A DNA stretch of 64,000 nucleotides from Alphaproteobacteria bacterium UBA1301. Its GTDB lineage: Bacteria; Pseudomonadota; Alphaproteobacteria; Micropepsales; Micropepsaceae. Both the position numbers and the translations under genes were made by a program. The stretch spans positions 32,106-96,105 of the forward strand of contig DBUB01000005.1 in the NCBI GenBank assembly GCA_002307725.1. The letters run 5' to 3'. Below the pieces are notes generated by a model that worked only from the letters and a program-made list of their open reading frames with translations, was not told the DNA's origin and ran no database searches. Positions 27,102-35,011 of the stretch are shown in pieces (positions within the stretch are counted from its first letter, which is position 1; each line of letters starts with the position of its first letter).

Positions 27102-28292
27102 ATGTCCAAGAGCATCTTATTGATCATCGGTGGCGGAATTGCTGCCTACAAATGCCTCGACCTGATCCGCCGGGCCAAGGAGCGCGGCATCGACTCGCGC
27201 ACCATCATCACCAAAGCGGGCACCGAATTCGTGACTCCGCTGACGGTTTCAGCTCTCTCTGGCCACAAAGCGCACACCGACATGTTCGATCTCGGCAGCG
27301 AGACCGAGATGGGCCACATCCAGCTAACGCGGATGGTCGATCTGGTGGTCGTGGCGCCGGCCACCGCCAATCTGATTGCCCAGGCTGCGGGCGGGCTTGC
27401 CAGCGATCTCGCATCGACCTCCCTCCTCGCCACCGACAAGCCGGTCCTGATGGCACCCGCGATGAACGTGCGGATGTGGAACCATCCGGCGACGCAGCGC
27501 AACGTGGCGCGGCTGAAGGCGGACGGCGTGCACTTCGTCGGGCCCAACGAAGGCGCGATGGCCTGCAACGAATATGGCCCGGGCCGCATGGCGGAGCCGC
27601 TCGAAATCCTGGCGGCGATCGAGGCACTGATCCTGGGCCCGCAACCGCTCAAAGGCGTGCACGCGCTGGTGACGGCGGGACCAACGCATGAGCCGCTCGA
27701 TCCGGTGCGCTTCCTTGGCAACCGCTCATCGGGCAAGCAGGGCTACGCCATCGCTGCGGCGCTGGCGGCCGCGGGAGCCGAGACCACGCTGGTGTCCGGC
27801 CCGGTTGCGATCGCGCCGCCTGCTGGCGTGAAGCTCATCAAGGTCGAGACAGCACACGAAATGCTGGCGGCGACGGAATCCGCTTTGCCCGTCGATGTCG
27901 CGGTGTTCACCGCCGCGGTGGCCGATTGGCGGCCGGAAGAAATCGCAAGCGGCAAGATCAAGAAGACCTCCGGTCCACCGCCGTCGATCAAGCTGGCGAC
28001 CAATCCCGACATCCTGGCCAGTATCGCCCGCGCCAAACTGCGTCCGCGCTTGGTCATAGGATTTGCCGCCGAGACCGAGAACGTGGTGGTGCAAGCGGTG
28101 CAGAAGCGCTCCAAGAAGAATTGCGACTGGATTGTTGCCAACGATGTCAGCCACGGAGTGTTCGGTGCCGACCGCAACAAGGTGCATGTGATCAGCGCGG
28201 ACGGCAGCGAGGAATGGCCCGAAATGGACAAACACGACATCGCAAACCGCCTGGTGGCGCGTATCGCCAAGGCGCTGGAGACGGCGGCATGA
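27102..28292 (+). CDS. coaBC: bifunctional phosphopantothenoylcysteine decarboxylase / synthetase
   Basis: 396 residues. The N-terminal CoaC flavoprotein half has LIIGGGIAAYK, the catalytic His in MGHIQLTR, and PAMNVRMWNHPATQ. The acid loop ACNEYGPGRM follows. The CoaB half has TAGPTHEPLDPVRFLGNRSSGKQGYAIA and nucleotide-binding residues after it. It converts 4'-phosphopantothenate to 4'-phosphopantetheine for coenzyme A. It overlaps dut by 4 bases (ATGA), the classical coaBC-dut pair. Confidence 0.97.
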   Translation: MSKSILLIIGGGIAAYKCLDLIRRAKERGIDSRTIITKAGTEFVTPLTVSALSGHKAHTDMFDLGSETEMGHIQLTRMVDLVVVAPATANLIAQAAGGLASDLASTSLLATDKPVLMAPAMNVRMWNHPATQRNVARLKADGVHFVGPNEGAMACNEYGPGRMAEPLEILAAIEALILGPQPLKGVHALVTAGPTHEPLDPVRFLGNRSSGKQGYAIAAALAAAGAETTLVSGPVAIAPPAGVKLIKVETAHEMLAATESALPVDVAVFTAAVADWRPEEIASGKIKKTSGPPPSIKLATNPDILASIARAKLRPRLVIGFAAETENVVVQAVQKRSKKNCDWIVANDVSHGVFGADRNKVHVISADGSEEWPEMDKHDIANRLVARIAKALETAA

Positions 28293-28738
28293 AACTTTCC
28301 ATTCTCCGCCTGCCCCACGCCTCGGACCTGCCGCTGCCGACTTACGCCACTGAAGGTTCAGCCGGACTCGATCTGCTCGCCGCTATTGACGCCGAGATCG
28401 AACTTAAGCCCGGCGAGCGCAAGCTGGTGCCGACTGGCATTGCCATTGCCCTGCCCCTCGGCTTCGAAGCGCAAGTGCGGCCGCGTTCGGGTCTGGCGCT
28501 CAAGCACGGCATCACCCTCATCAACGCGCCCGGCACGATCGACAGCGATTACCGCGGCGAAATCAAATGCCCGATGATCAATCACGGTGACGAATTGTTC
28601 CGCATCACCCGCGGCATGAAGATCGCCCAGATGATCATCGCCCGCCACGAAATCGCCGAGCTGGAGGAAGTTTCCGAACTTCCCGACAGCGCGCGCGGAG
28701 CGGGCGGCTTCGGCTCCACGGGAACCCATTACCGGTAG
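28289..28738 (+). CDS. dut: dUTP pyrophosphatase
   Basis: 149 residues with the five dUTPase motifs: AGLDLLAA (1), RPRSGLALKHG (2), GTIDSDYRGEIKC (3, catalytic Asp), RGMKIAQMII (4) and GGFGSTGTH (5, P-loop-like). It hydrolyses dUTP to dUMP, preventing uracil in DNA and feeding dTMP synthesis. Its ATG overlaps the coaBC stop, so the two are coupled. An Rrf2-type regulator starts 6 bases further on. Confidence 0.97.
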   Translation: MKLSILRLPHASDLPLPTYATEGSAGLDLLAAIDAEIELKPGERKLVPTGIAIALPLGFEAQVRPRSGLALKHGITLINAPGTIDSDYRGEIKCPMINHGDELFRITRGMKIAQMIIARHEIAELEEVSELPDSARGAGGFGSTGTHYR

Positions 28739-28743
28739 AAACC

Positions 28744-29196
28744 ATGCTCAGATTGTCACGCAAAACTCTTCTGGCCCTCGAAGCTGTGATCGATATCGCT
28801 TTCAATGCGCGGCCCGAACCCGTCCAGGCCAGGGAAATCACCGCCCGCCAAGGCGTTCCGCAACGCTATCTCGAACAGGTGATGCAGCAACTCGTGCGCG
28901 CCGGCATCCTGAAAGGCGTGCGCGGGCCGCGCGGCGGCTACCGCCTCGCCAAGGAGCGGCGGCGTATTTCGGTCGGCGACATCGTCCGCGCAGCGGAACT
29001 CGCCGAAGATGAGAACACCGAAGACGTGCTGCCGAAGTCCGAACTCGGCGCCCGGATCGTGACGCCGTTCATCCAAACTCTGCAAGAAGAGGTGATGACC
29101 CGTTTGGAGGCCATCACCGTTGAAGACTTGTGTCAGAAGGCGCGCGCCGCCGGCGTCAGCGTGGACGACCACATCGCGTCTGACTTTACGATTTAG
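28744..29196 (+). CDS. Rrf2 family transcriptional regulator
   Basis: 150 residues. The winged helix-turn-helix is typical: LEAVIDIAFNARPEPVQAREITARQGVPQRYLEQVMQQL (recognition helix), then GVRGPRGGYRLAK. The three Fe-S cysteines of IscR are absent; only one Cys is near the C-terminus (EDLCQKA). That places it with the cluster-free, CymR-like group. CymR controls cysteine synthesis, and cysK starts 72 bp downstream, so regulation of cysK is plausible. It is 5 bases after dut. Confidence 0.9.
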   Translation: MLRLSRKTLLALEAVIDIAFNARPEPVQAREITARQGVPQRYLEQVMQQLVRAGILKGVRGPRGGYRLAKERRRISVGDIVRAAELAEDENTEDVLPKSELGARIVTPFIQTLQEEVMTRLEAITVEDLCQKARAAGVSVDDHIASDFTI

Positions 29197-29222
29197 ATTG
29201 TCGCGCTTCTTGTCCGAAAACC

Positions 29223-29243
29223 GCTTCCCACTTTTCGGGAAGC
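29223..29243 (+). promoter_or_regulatory. hairpin between the Rrf2 gene and cysK
   Basis: A perfect 7-bp stem (GCTTCCC/GGGAAGC) with a 7-base loop lies 25 bp upstream of cysK. There is no T-run after it. It may be a binding site or attenuator; the role is unproven. Confidence 0.35.
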
Positions 29244-29268
29244 GCTCTGAAAACCAAAGGGAGAAACC

Positions 29269-30228
29269 ATGACGGACCGCAAGCCCGGCCGCGGCCGGAT
29301 TTTCAATTCGATCACCGAAACCATTGGCGATACGCCGCTGGTGCGCCTGAGGCGCCTGCCGGCCGAAGCCGGTGTCAAAGCGGATATTCTCCTTAAGCTC
29401 GAATTCTTCAATCCGCTGGCGTCGGTCAAAGACCGCATCGGCGTCGCCATGATCGAGGCGCTCGAACGCGAGGGTAAGATTTCGCCAAAGAAAACCATCC
29501 TGGTTGAGCCGACCAGCGGCAACACCGGCATCGCGCTCGCCTTCGTCGCCGCCGCCAAGGGCTATCATCTCAAGCTCGTTATGCCGGAGTCGATGTCGAT
29601 CGAGCGGCGCAAGATGCTTGCTTTCCTGGGCGCCGAACTGGTGCTCACCGAAGCGTCCAAGGGCATGAAAGGCGCCATCGCGAAGGCACAGGAAATCGTC
29701 GCCACCAACCCTGACGCGATCATGCCGCAACAGTTCGAGAACCCCTCCAATCCCGACATTCATCGCCGCACCACCGCCGAGGAAATCTGGAACGACACCG
29801 CCGGCAAGGTCGACGTGGTGATTTCCGGCGTCGGCACCGGCGGTACCATCACCGGCATCGGTCAACTGCTGAAGGTCAAGAAACCGGACGTCAAGATGAT
29901 TGCGGTCGAGCCGGAAGATTCCCCGATCCTGTCGGGTGGCCAACCTGGCCCGCACAAAATCCAGGGCATCGGCGCGGGGTTCGTGCCGAAGGTGCTTGAT
30001 CGTAGCCTCATCGACGAGGTGGTGACGATTTCGAACGAGACGGCGTTCGAGACCTCGCGCAAGCTCGCCCGCAGCGAAGGCATTCCGGTCGGCATTTCGT
30101 CGGGCGCGGCACTGGCAGCGGCTTTGGAGGTGGGCGCCCGTCCCGAAATGGCCGGCAAGACCATTGTCGTGATCATCCCCTCCTTCGCCGAGCGCTATCT
30201 TTCCACGGCGCTGTTCGAGGGGCTGTAA
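29269..30228 (+). CDS. cysK: cysteine synthase A
   Basis: 319 residues. PLP lysine in NPLASVKDRIG, substrate loop PTSGNTGIAL, phosphate-binding GVGTGGTITGIG, and the C-terminal GISSGAALAAALEV are all intact. It converts O-acetylserine and sulfide to cysteine. A GGGAG ribosome site precedes the ATG at 29269. A second, degenerate piece of this gene lies at 31111-31178 and is part of a local tandem duplication. Confidence 0.96.
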   Translation: MTDRKPGRGRIFNSITETIGDTPLVRLRRLPAEAGVKADILLKLEFFNPLASVKDRIGVAMIEALEREGKISPKKTILVEPTSGNTGIALAFVAAAKGYHLKLVMPESMSIERRKMLAFLGAELVLTEASKGMKGAIAKAQEIVATNPDAIMPQQFENPSNPDIHRRTTAEEIWNDTAGKVDVVISGVGTGGTITGIGQLLKVKKPDVKMIAVEPEDSPILSGGQPGPHKIQGIGAGFVPKVLDRSLIDEVVTISNETAFETSRKLARSEGIPVGISSGAALAAALEVGARPEMAGKTIVVIIPSFAERYLSTALFEGL

Positions 30229-30231
30229 GGA

Positions 30232-30274
30232 GCGCAACCGGAAAAGTGTGAAGCGGTTTTCCGATCAGTTGCGC
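30232..30274 (+). terminator. hairpin after cysK
   Basis: Outer stem GCGCAAC/GTTGCGC with an inner GGAAAA/TTTTCC stem starts 4 bases after the cysK stop. It is a reasonable terminator candidate shared with the convergent PAS gene; there is no clean T-run. Confidence 0.4.
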
Positions 30275-30282
30275 GACCACGC

Positions 30283-30771
30283 TTAGAAGTACAAGGCAAA
30301 CACAAGCGCCCGGCGGCCCTTGCCGCCCCGCGCCGTCACCGGCAGTACCACGACCTCCTGACGAAGCAGTTCGACGCTGCCGGCGTGGTGGATGATGCGC
30401 ATCATGCGCGGTTCGCCGGATTTGAGGGCCTCGTTCAGCATGTCGAGGCGGATCCTAAATTCCGCCGGATCATCGAAGATCTCCGAGATGCACTCGCCGG
30501 TGATGTCGTACCCGAAACGCTGGACGACGGTGCTGCCAGCAAGTTGCACGCGGTAATCGCCGCCGTCCGGCAGCGGCTCGCAAACGATCGCCCGGCTGAG
30601 CAGCCGCGCGATGGCGCGCGAAGGCACGTCGCGTCCGATGCGGATGCCATCGGCGGACCGCGTCCGCCAGAACTGCATCGCGATTTCGGCGTCCGGGTGG
30701 ATCATGGCTTCGATCGGAAGAAAGTCGGCTTCCGCCTTTCCGCCCTCGGTCCAAACCGCAAATCTGTTCAT
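30283..30771 (-). CDS. PAS-domain protein (PAS_5 type), paralogue 1
   Basis: 162 residues from the ATG at 30771. The layout AEIAMQFWRTRSADGIRIGRDVPSRAIARLL, then YRVQLAGSTVVQRFGYDITGECISEIFD and LLRQEVVVLPV, is that of the PAS_5 family, stand-alone PAS sensors frequent in alphaproteobacteria. Ligand and output are unknown. It is paralogous to the gene at 31219-31704, and both arose by tandem duplication of a cysK-PAS-GDPD segment. Confidence 0.8.
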   Translation of the reverse strand: MNRFAVWTEGGKAEADFLPIEAMIHPDAEIAMQFWRTRSADGIRIGRDVPSRAIARLLSRAIVCEPLPDGGDYRVQLAGSTVVQRFGYDITGECISEIFDDPAEFRIRLDMLNEALKSGEPRMMRIIHHAGSVELLRQEVVVLPVTARGGKGRRALVFALYF

Positions 30772-30971
30772 CACACTTACAACTTAACTCCGCACGACAA
30801 AGGCTAGGCCGTAACGGTCAACCGCACTTTAAGAAATGTGGACTGAAAAACGGCATTTTGGTGGGATTGATAGAGACCGCAGCATAAAGCCGACACGCAA
30901 GGCGCGATGGCATGGGCAAGTCGCGCCCACCGATTAGATAACACCGATTCAGCATGTCGGGTTCGGCAGCG

Positions 30972-31110
30972 CTACGACGTCAGTGTTGCCATCAGCAGGT
31001 CGAGACGATCGGTGTAGATCGCATCCGATCCGAACCCGGCCAGCCGCGCCATTTCGGCGGGATCGTTCACCGTCCAGGTCGCAAGTTTGAGACCCTGATC
31101 GCGCGCCTCG
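30972..31110 (-). pseudogene. 3' fragment of a glycerophosphodiester phosphodiesterase gene
   Basis: The minus strand encodes a fragment ending KLATWTVNDPAEMARLAGFG...MATLTS, matching the last 46 residues of the intact gene at 31886-32827. Similarity stops abruptly at about 31110, inside a CGGCGAC motif. Beyond it the sequence matches cysK in the other orientation. It has no start codon or upstream domain, so it is a remnant. About 200 bp upstream of the first PAS gene is otherwise empty. Confidence 0.85.
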
Positions 31111-31178
31111 GCGACGAGGTAGTGACGATTTCGAACGAGACGACGTTCGAAATCTCGCACAAGCTCACCCGCGTTTAA
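31111..31178 (+). pseudogene. internal fragment of cysK
   Basis: The plus strand GACGAGGTAGTGACGATTTC and following bases match cysK at about 30013-30079 with few changes (encoding DEVVTISNETTFEISHKLTR). The rest of the cysK 3' end is missing. It marks the left end of the second copy of a tandem duplication. Confidence 0.85.
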
Positions 31179-31218
31179 TTCTGACGGAAAACAAGTTCTC
31201 ACCTTTTCTGGTAGCGCT

Positions 31219-31704
31219 TTAGAAGTAAAAGCAGAACACAGCGGTCCACCGCGTCGAGCGGTCCGGCGACCATACCGGAAGCATCAGCAGTTCGAGACGA
31301 AACACATCGACGTCGCCGGCTGTATGGGTGATGCAGGCTCTGCGCGGCTCGTTCTTGTCGATGACCTCCATCATGGCTTGATACCGCACCCGAAAATCCT
31401 CCGGGGCGAACAACTCCGACAACTTGGCGCCGGTAATTTCGCGTGCAAAGCGGATGCGGACGGCCGTTCCGGCCAAATGTACCTTGAAGTCCGTTCCGCC
31501 TTCTATCGGCTGATAGATAGCGATGTAGCTGAGCAACCGCGCTATAGGCCGCGTTGGAATATCACGACCGATCACGATCCCGTCGCCCGGACGGGCGTCC
31601 CAGAAGCGCTCGGCAATCGGAGCGAGGGGATGGGTCAAGGCATCCACGCGCAGGTAACGCGAGTGGGCCTCGCCACTCTCCATCCATTCCGATACGCACG
31701 TCAT
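31219..31704 (-). CDS. PAS-domain protein (PAS_5 type), paralogue 2
   Basis: 161 residues from the ATG at 31704; the frame opens upstream with a TTG at 31743. It aligns with paralogue 1: AERFWDARPGDGIVIGRDIPTRPIARLLSYIAI, VHLAGTAVRIRFAREITGAKLSELF, and a similar C-terminus ending FYF. Identity is moderate, so the duplication is not recent or selection has diversified the pair. Its ATG lies inside the left arm of a perfect 20-bp inverted repeat, which may affect its translation or serve as an operator. Confidence 0.8.
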   Translation of the reverse strand: MTCVSEWMESGEAHSRYLRVDALTHPLAPIAERFWDARPGDGIVIGRDIPTRPIARLLSYIAIYQPIEGGTDFKVHLAGTAVRIRFAREITGAKLSELFAPEDFRVRYQAMMEVIDKNEPRRACITHTAGDVDVFRLELLMLPVWSPDRSTRWTAVFCFYF

Positions 31705-31761
31705 CGCTACTTCGTAGCTTTCCGCTTGCAGGTTCCGCGACAAGCTACGAAGTAGCGATGA
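31701..31761. promoter_or_regulatory. perfect 20-bp inverted repeat at the PAS gene start
   Basis: Arms TCATCGCTACTTCGTAGCTT (31701-31720) and its exact complement (31742-31761), separated by 21 bases. The left arm covers the start codon of the PAS gene. In mRNA this would sequester the start region if transcription begins upstream of 31761. Confidence 0.7.
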
Positions 31762-31885
31762 CGGTCAACTTAACGCAATGCTGCGGATTGCAGACAATCC
31801 GCCTAAAAAAATACCTATAAGATGTACTACTTATCACCGTTGGCGCAATTGCGACCGGAAATCCCAGGCGACGCAGGTCGCGCAC

Positions 31886-32827
31886 CTACGACGTGAGCGT
31901 CGCCATCAGAAGATCGGGACGATCGGTATAGATCGCATCCAATCCGAAACCGGCCAGCCGCATCATTTCGGCGGGTTCGTTCACCGTCCAGGTGGCGAGC
32001 TTGAGACCCAAATCGCGGGCTTCGGCGACATTTTCCGGCGTGATGTCGACCCACATCGGATCCCAGCCGTCGCCGCCCGCCGCCTTGATCGCCTTGAGCA
32101 GCGAATCGTCGTGTTTGATCGCATCAAAACCCGCGGCCCAGGGCGAAATGCCGTCATGGGCCCAATAGCGCAACATCTGCAGCGCCGCTTCGGAGGGCGG
32201 ATCGCTTTGGGGCGGCGGTGTGCCGGGCTGAAACCAACTGAGCGGCAACGTCGTGAACCAGCATTCGGTTTCAGGCGCCAAAGTCTTGGCCGCGATCAGC
32301 GCCGCCCAATCGAAGCCGACGAAAATCGTGTGGTCGAGATAGTGCTGCTGCTTCAAGACAGCGATGCTCTTCGCGGCAAGCTCTGCCGGATCGGCCGCCT
32401 CCTCGCGATTGGTAAACGAGGTTTTCAGTTCAACGATCAGCCGGAAGGGCGACCGTGCCGTCTTGGCCACGGCGATCACCTCCGACAGCAGCGGCACACA
32501 TTCTTCGTCCTGCCAGTGCACATCGGGATGGGCCTTGGCGTAGACGCTTTCCGGGCGCGCGCGGCCCACCTCAAACTGACGCAGTTCATCAAGAGTCAGG
32601 TCCTTGATGCGCGGTGTCGGTTCTTTGATCCAGAAGCCGTGGATGTCGCGGCAGTGCTCCGGTTTGAGGCGCCAATCGTGATAGATCACCACTTCGCCAT
32701 CGGCGGTAAGCTGGACGTCAAGTTCGGCGCCGTCACAACCACGCCAGACCGCATCCGCGAAAGCGGACAAGGTGTTCTCCGGCCGAAGCTGCGCTCCCCC
32801 GCGATGGGCGATAGTCCACGGCGTCAT
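31886..32827 (-). CDS. glycerophosphodiester phosphodiesterase
   Basis: 313 residues from the ATG at 32827; a TTG at 32839 is also in frame. GDPD motifs: TIAHRGGAQLRPENTLSAF (catalytic His and Glu/Asn), GAELDVQLTADGEVVIYHDW (metal and second His), IVELK, and the final LATWTVNEPAEM..GLDAIYTDRPD. It hydrolyses glycerophosphodiesters to glycerol-3-phosphate and an alcohol. No signal peptide, so cytoplasmic, UgpQ-like. A truncated copy of its 3' end is at 30972-31110. Confidence 0.93.
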   Translation of the reverse strand: MTPWTIAHRGGAQLRPENTLSAFADAVWRGCDGAELDVQLTADGEVVIYHDWRLKPEHCRDIHGFWIKEPTPRIKDLTLDELRQFEVGRARPESVYAKAHPDVHWQDEECVPLLSEVIAVAKTARSPFRLIVELKTSFTNREEAADPAELAAKSIAVLKQQHYLDHTIFVGFDWAALIAAKTLAPETECWFTTLPLSWFQPGTPPPQSDPPSEAALQMLRYWAHDGISPWAAGFDAIKHDDSLLKAIKAAGGDGWDPMWVDITPENVAEARDLGLKLATWTVNEPAEMMRLAGFGLDAIYTDRPDLLMATLTS

Positions 32828-33133
32828 GGCATCATCCAACCAAGCGAGTCATCTTACAGGAACCTCTCGCGCCGACAAAGTGCCGCGGGCTGATTCGTTC
32901 CGCTCTTTGTTGCCTCTTTGCACCGGCGGCGAGAGATGTGTGCGCCCGAGTTGACTTCCCGCCGGGGCGGGGTTAGGTGCGGCAGCCAGAGCGCAAGGGA
33001 TTGGCCTTTGCGCGTTTCAGCGAGCCGGCGAATGAACATCTCGTCCCACATGTTTGCCCCGAAGCGCGGCGTAAGCGCCGTCGCGGCTCGCGAGGTGTGT
33101 TTCGGCTAGACCCGTCCCAAAGCGGATTTGCGG
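32828..33133 (+). other. intergenic region upstream of the MATE gene, possible structured RNA
   Basis: No gene is visible. GAGATGT at about 32933 pairs with ACATCTC at about 33034, enclosing a hairpin GCGCAAGG..CCTTTGCGC (about 32988-33011). A second stem-rich part (GCGGCGTAAGCGCC) lies at 33066. A terminator follows at 33134. The arrangement could be a small RNA gene or a leader with attenuator; no known riboswitch motif was recognised. Confidence 0.4.
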
Positions 33134-33166
33134 AACCCTCCCGAGCCCTGCTCCGGAGGGTTTTTT
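33134..33166 (+). terminator. intrinsic terminator just upstream of the MATE gene
   Basis: 8-bp stem AACCCTCC/GGAGGGTT with a 13-base loop followed by TTTTTTG. It ends 28 bases before the MATE start codon, so it ends a transcript from the left or attenuates the MATE mRNA. Confidence 0.75.
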
Positions 33167-33194
33167 GTTTCTTTGATTTCAAAGTGTTTGTGTC

Positions 33195-34586
33195 ATGTCG
33201 GAAGTCACGCCCACGATCGAAAGCCGCCTTGCCGCCTCGCCCTTCCTGAGCGAAGCGCGCGAGTTGATGAAGCTCGCCTTGCCGCTGGTGGCGACCCAAC
33301 TCGCCCAGATGGCGATCCTCACCACCGACGTCATCATGCTCGGCCGCCTGTCAAAGGAGGCGCTGGCAGGCGCGGCGCTGGGCAACGCCGTGTTCTATAT
33401 GGCCTGGCTGTTCGGACTCGGACCGACGGCGGCGATCGCGCCACTGATCGCCCACATCTTAGGGGCGCGGCGCGGCGACCGGGCCGGCGTGCGCGCCGTC
33501 GTGCGCATGGGATTTTGGGTGGTCGGCTTGGTCTCGATCCCGCTCACCGCCTCCTTGATGTTCGCCAAGCCCATCCTGATCTTCCTGCATCAGCAACCGG
33601 CACTGGCCGACGCCGCCAGCCAATTCGTACGGCCCTTGAGCTGTGGCCTGGTGTTCTCGCTGGGCTTTCAAGTCTTGCGCAATTACGTGACGGCGCTGGA
33701 GCGGCCGAATGCCTCGCTATGGGTGATGCTGATCACCATCATTTTCAACGCCGTCGCCGATTACGCGCTGATCTTCGGGCACTTCGGCATGCCGAAGCTC
33801 GGCCTGTTCGGCTCGGGCATGGCGAGCGCTTGCTCCTACACCTTCAGTTGCCTGGCCATGATCGGCGTGGTGTTCGCGACCGGCGACCTGCGCAAATACC
33901 GCATCTTCCGGCGCTTTTTCCGCCCCGACTGGTCCAAGTTCGCAGAGCTTTTCCACCTCGGCATCCCGATCGGCGTGACCGTGTTGTTCGAGGCAATGCT
34001 GTTCAACGCCGCAACGCTTCTAATGGGTACCTTCGGTGCGGTGTCAGTGGCGGCGCATCAGGTTGCGATCAATGTGCCGTCGATCACCTTCATGGTACCG
34101 CTCGGTGTCGGCATGGCGGCGACGATCCGCGTCGGTCTGGCAGCCGGCGCCGGGGACATGATTGGTGCCCGCCGCGCCGGCTTCACGGCCGTGGCCATCG
34201 GGGCCGGTTTCATGTCGGCGACGGCAGTGATCCTGGCGCTGTTCCCGCATCAGATCGCCTCGCTCTATTTCGCTGCCGATAACGCAGCAAATGCAGACGT
34301 GCTCGCCCTGACGGCGCAGTTCCTGCAGATCGCTGCGGCGTTCCAGATCTTCGACGGCATCCAGGTGGTGTCGTCGCTATGCCTCAGAGGCCTCAAAGAT
34401 GCGCGCATGCCGATGTGGATCACCGGTGCCGCCTATTGGCTGGTCGGCTTTCCGCTTTGTTTGGGACTGGGGGTCGGCCTGAATTGGCAGGGTATCGGCG
34501 TCTGGACCGGCCTTGCTTTTGCCCTAATGACGGCAGCACTCTTATTGAGTTGGCGGTTCGTTTGTTTGTCCCGGCAGAGGACATAA
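33195..34586 (+). CDS. MATE family multidrug efflux protein
   Basis: 463 residues with about 12 membrane helices in two similar halves. The N-half has LVATQLAQMAILTTDVIMLGRLSKEALAGAALGNA and the C-half FEAMLFNAATLLMGTFGAVSVAAHQVAINVPSITFMVPLGVGMAATIRVG, both MatE signatures (NorM type). It exports cationic drugs in exchange for Na+ or H+. A terminator immediately upstream suggests attenuation. A small secreted protein gene follows by 20 bases. Confidence 0.93.
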   Translation: MSEVTPTIESRLAASPFLSEARELMKLALPLVATQLAQMAILTTDVIMLGRLSKEALAGAALGNAVFYMAWLFGLGPTAAIAPLIAHILGARRGDRAGVRAVVRMGFWVVGLVSIPLTASLMFAKPILIFLHQQPALADAASQFVRPLSCGLVFSLGFQVLRNYVTALERPNASLWVMLITIIFNAVADYALIFGHFGMPKLGLFGSGMASACSYTFSCLAMIGVVFATGDLRKYRIFRRFFRPDWSKFAELFHLGIPIGVTVLFEAMLFNAATLLMGTFGAVSVAAHQVAINVPSITFMVPLGVGMAATIRVGLAAGAGDMIGARRAGFTAVAIGAGFMSATAVILALFPHQIASLYFAADNAANADVLALTAQFLQIAAAFQIFDGIQVVSSLCLRGLKDARMPMWITGAAYWLVGFPLCLGLGVGLNWQGIGVWTGLAFALMTAALLLSWRFVCLSRQRT

Positions 34587-34606
34587 GCACCGCGGGGAGG
34601 AAAATC

Positions 34607-35011
34607 GTGCGCACGGCGACATTTTTGGCGGCTGCGCTGATGGTTGGCGAGGCTTGGGCCATGCCGCCATATGTGAACGAACTCGTCCTGCCCGTAGCGA
34701 GGACAGCGGCGGCCGTTCCTGCCAATGGGATTCCGAAAGTCGCGCGCGGCCAATACCTCGGCCTCAGTTGCACCAATATCGAACAGATGGCGAGCGACTC
34801 GATCCTGGTCGTGTTGTACCTCGCCATGAACGAACCGCCCGCCGGCATGAAAGGCGTATTGGCTACCGACCAAACGATCACGCCGGGAACCATTCATGTC
34901 CGCGTGCCCGACATGGCGGAACTCGTTGGTCACACCGTGTATGTGCGGGTCTACTATCTCGAATCCGGAAACCAGCGCACCTGTGACGCCGGAAATATCC
35001 GCATTATCTAA
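34607..35011 (+). CDS. small secreted hypothetical protein
   Basis: 134 residues from a GTG at 34607, preferred because a GGGGAGG ribosome site is 6 bases upstream and a signal peptide starts there (FLAAALMVGEAWA). The mature part MPPYVNELVLPVARTAAAV...GQYLGLSCTNIE has two cysteines and beta-rich segments (TIHVRVPDMAELVGHTVYVRVYYLE). No family recognised. It overlaps the convergent ubiB stop by 4 bases. Confidence 0.6.
   Translation: MRTATFLAAALMVGEAWAMPPYVNELVLPVARTAAAVPANGIPKVARGQYLGLSCTNIEQMASDSILVVLYLAMNEPPAGMKGVLATDQTITPGTIHVRVPDMAELVGHTVYVRVYYLESGNQRTCDAGNIRII

Noticed and set aside
30972..31202. 76-codon minus-strand frame as a real gene
   Set aside because: It joins a GDPD 3' end to antisense cysK sequence, so it is a duplication scar and not a gene.
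31554..31820. Plus-strand open frame across the inverted repeat
   Set aside because: Antisense to the PAS gene with no similarity; open by chance in high-G+C DNA.
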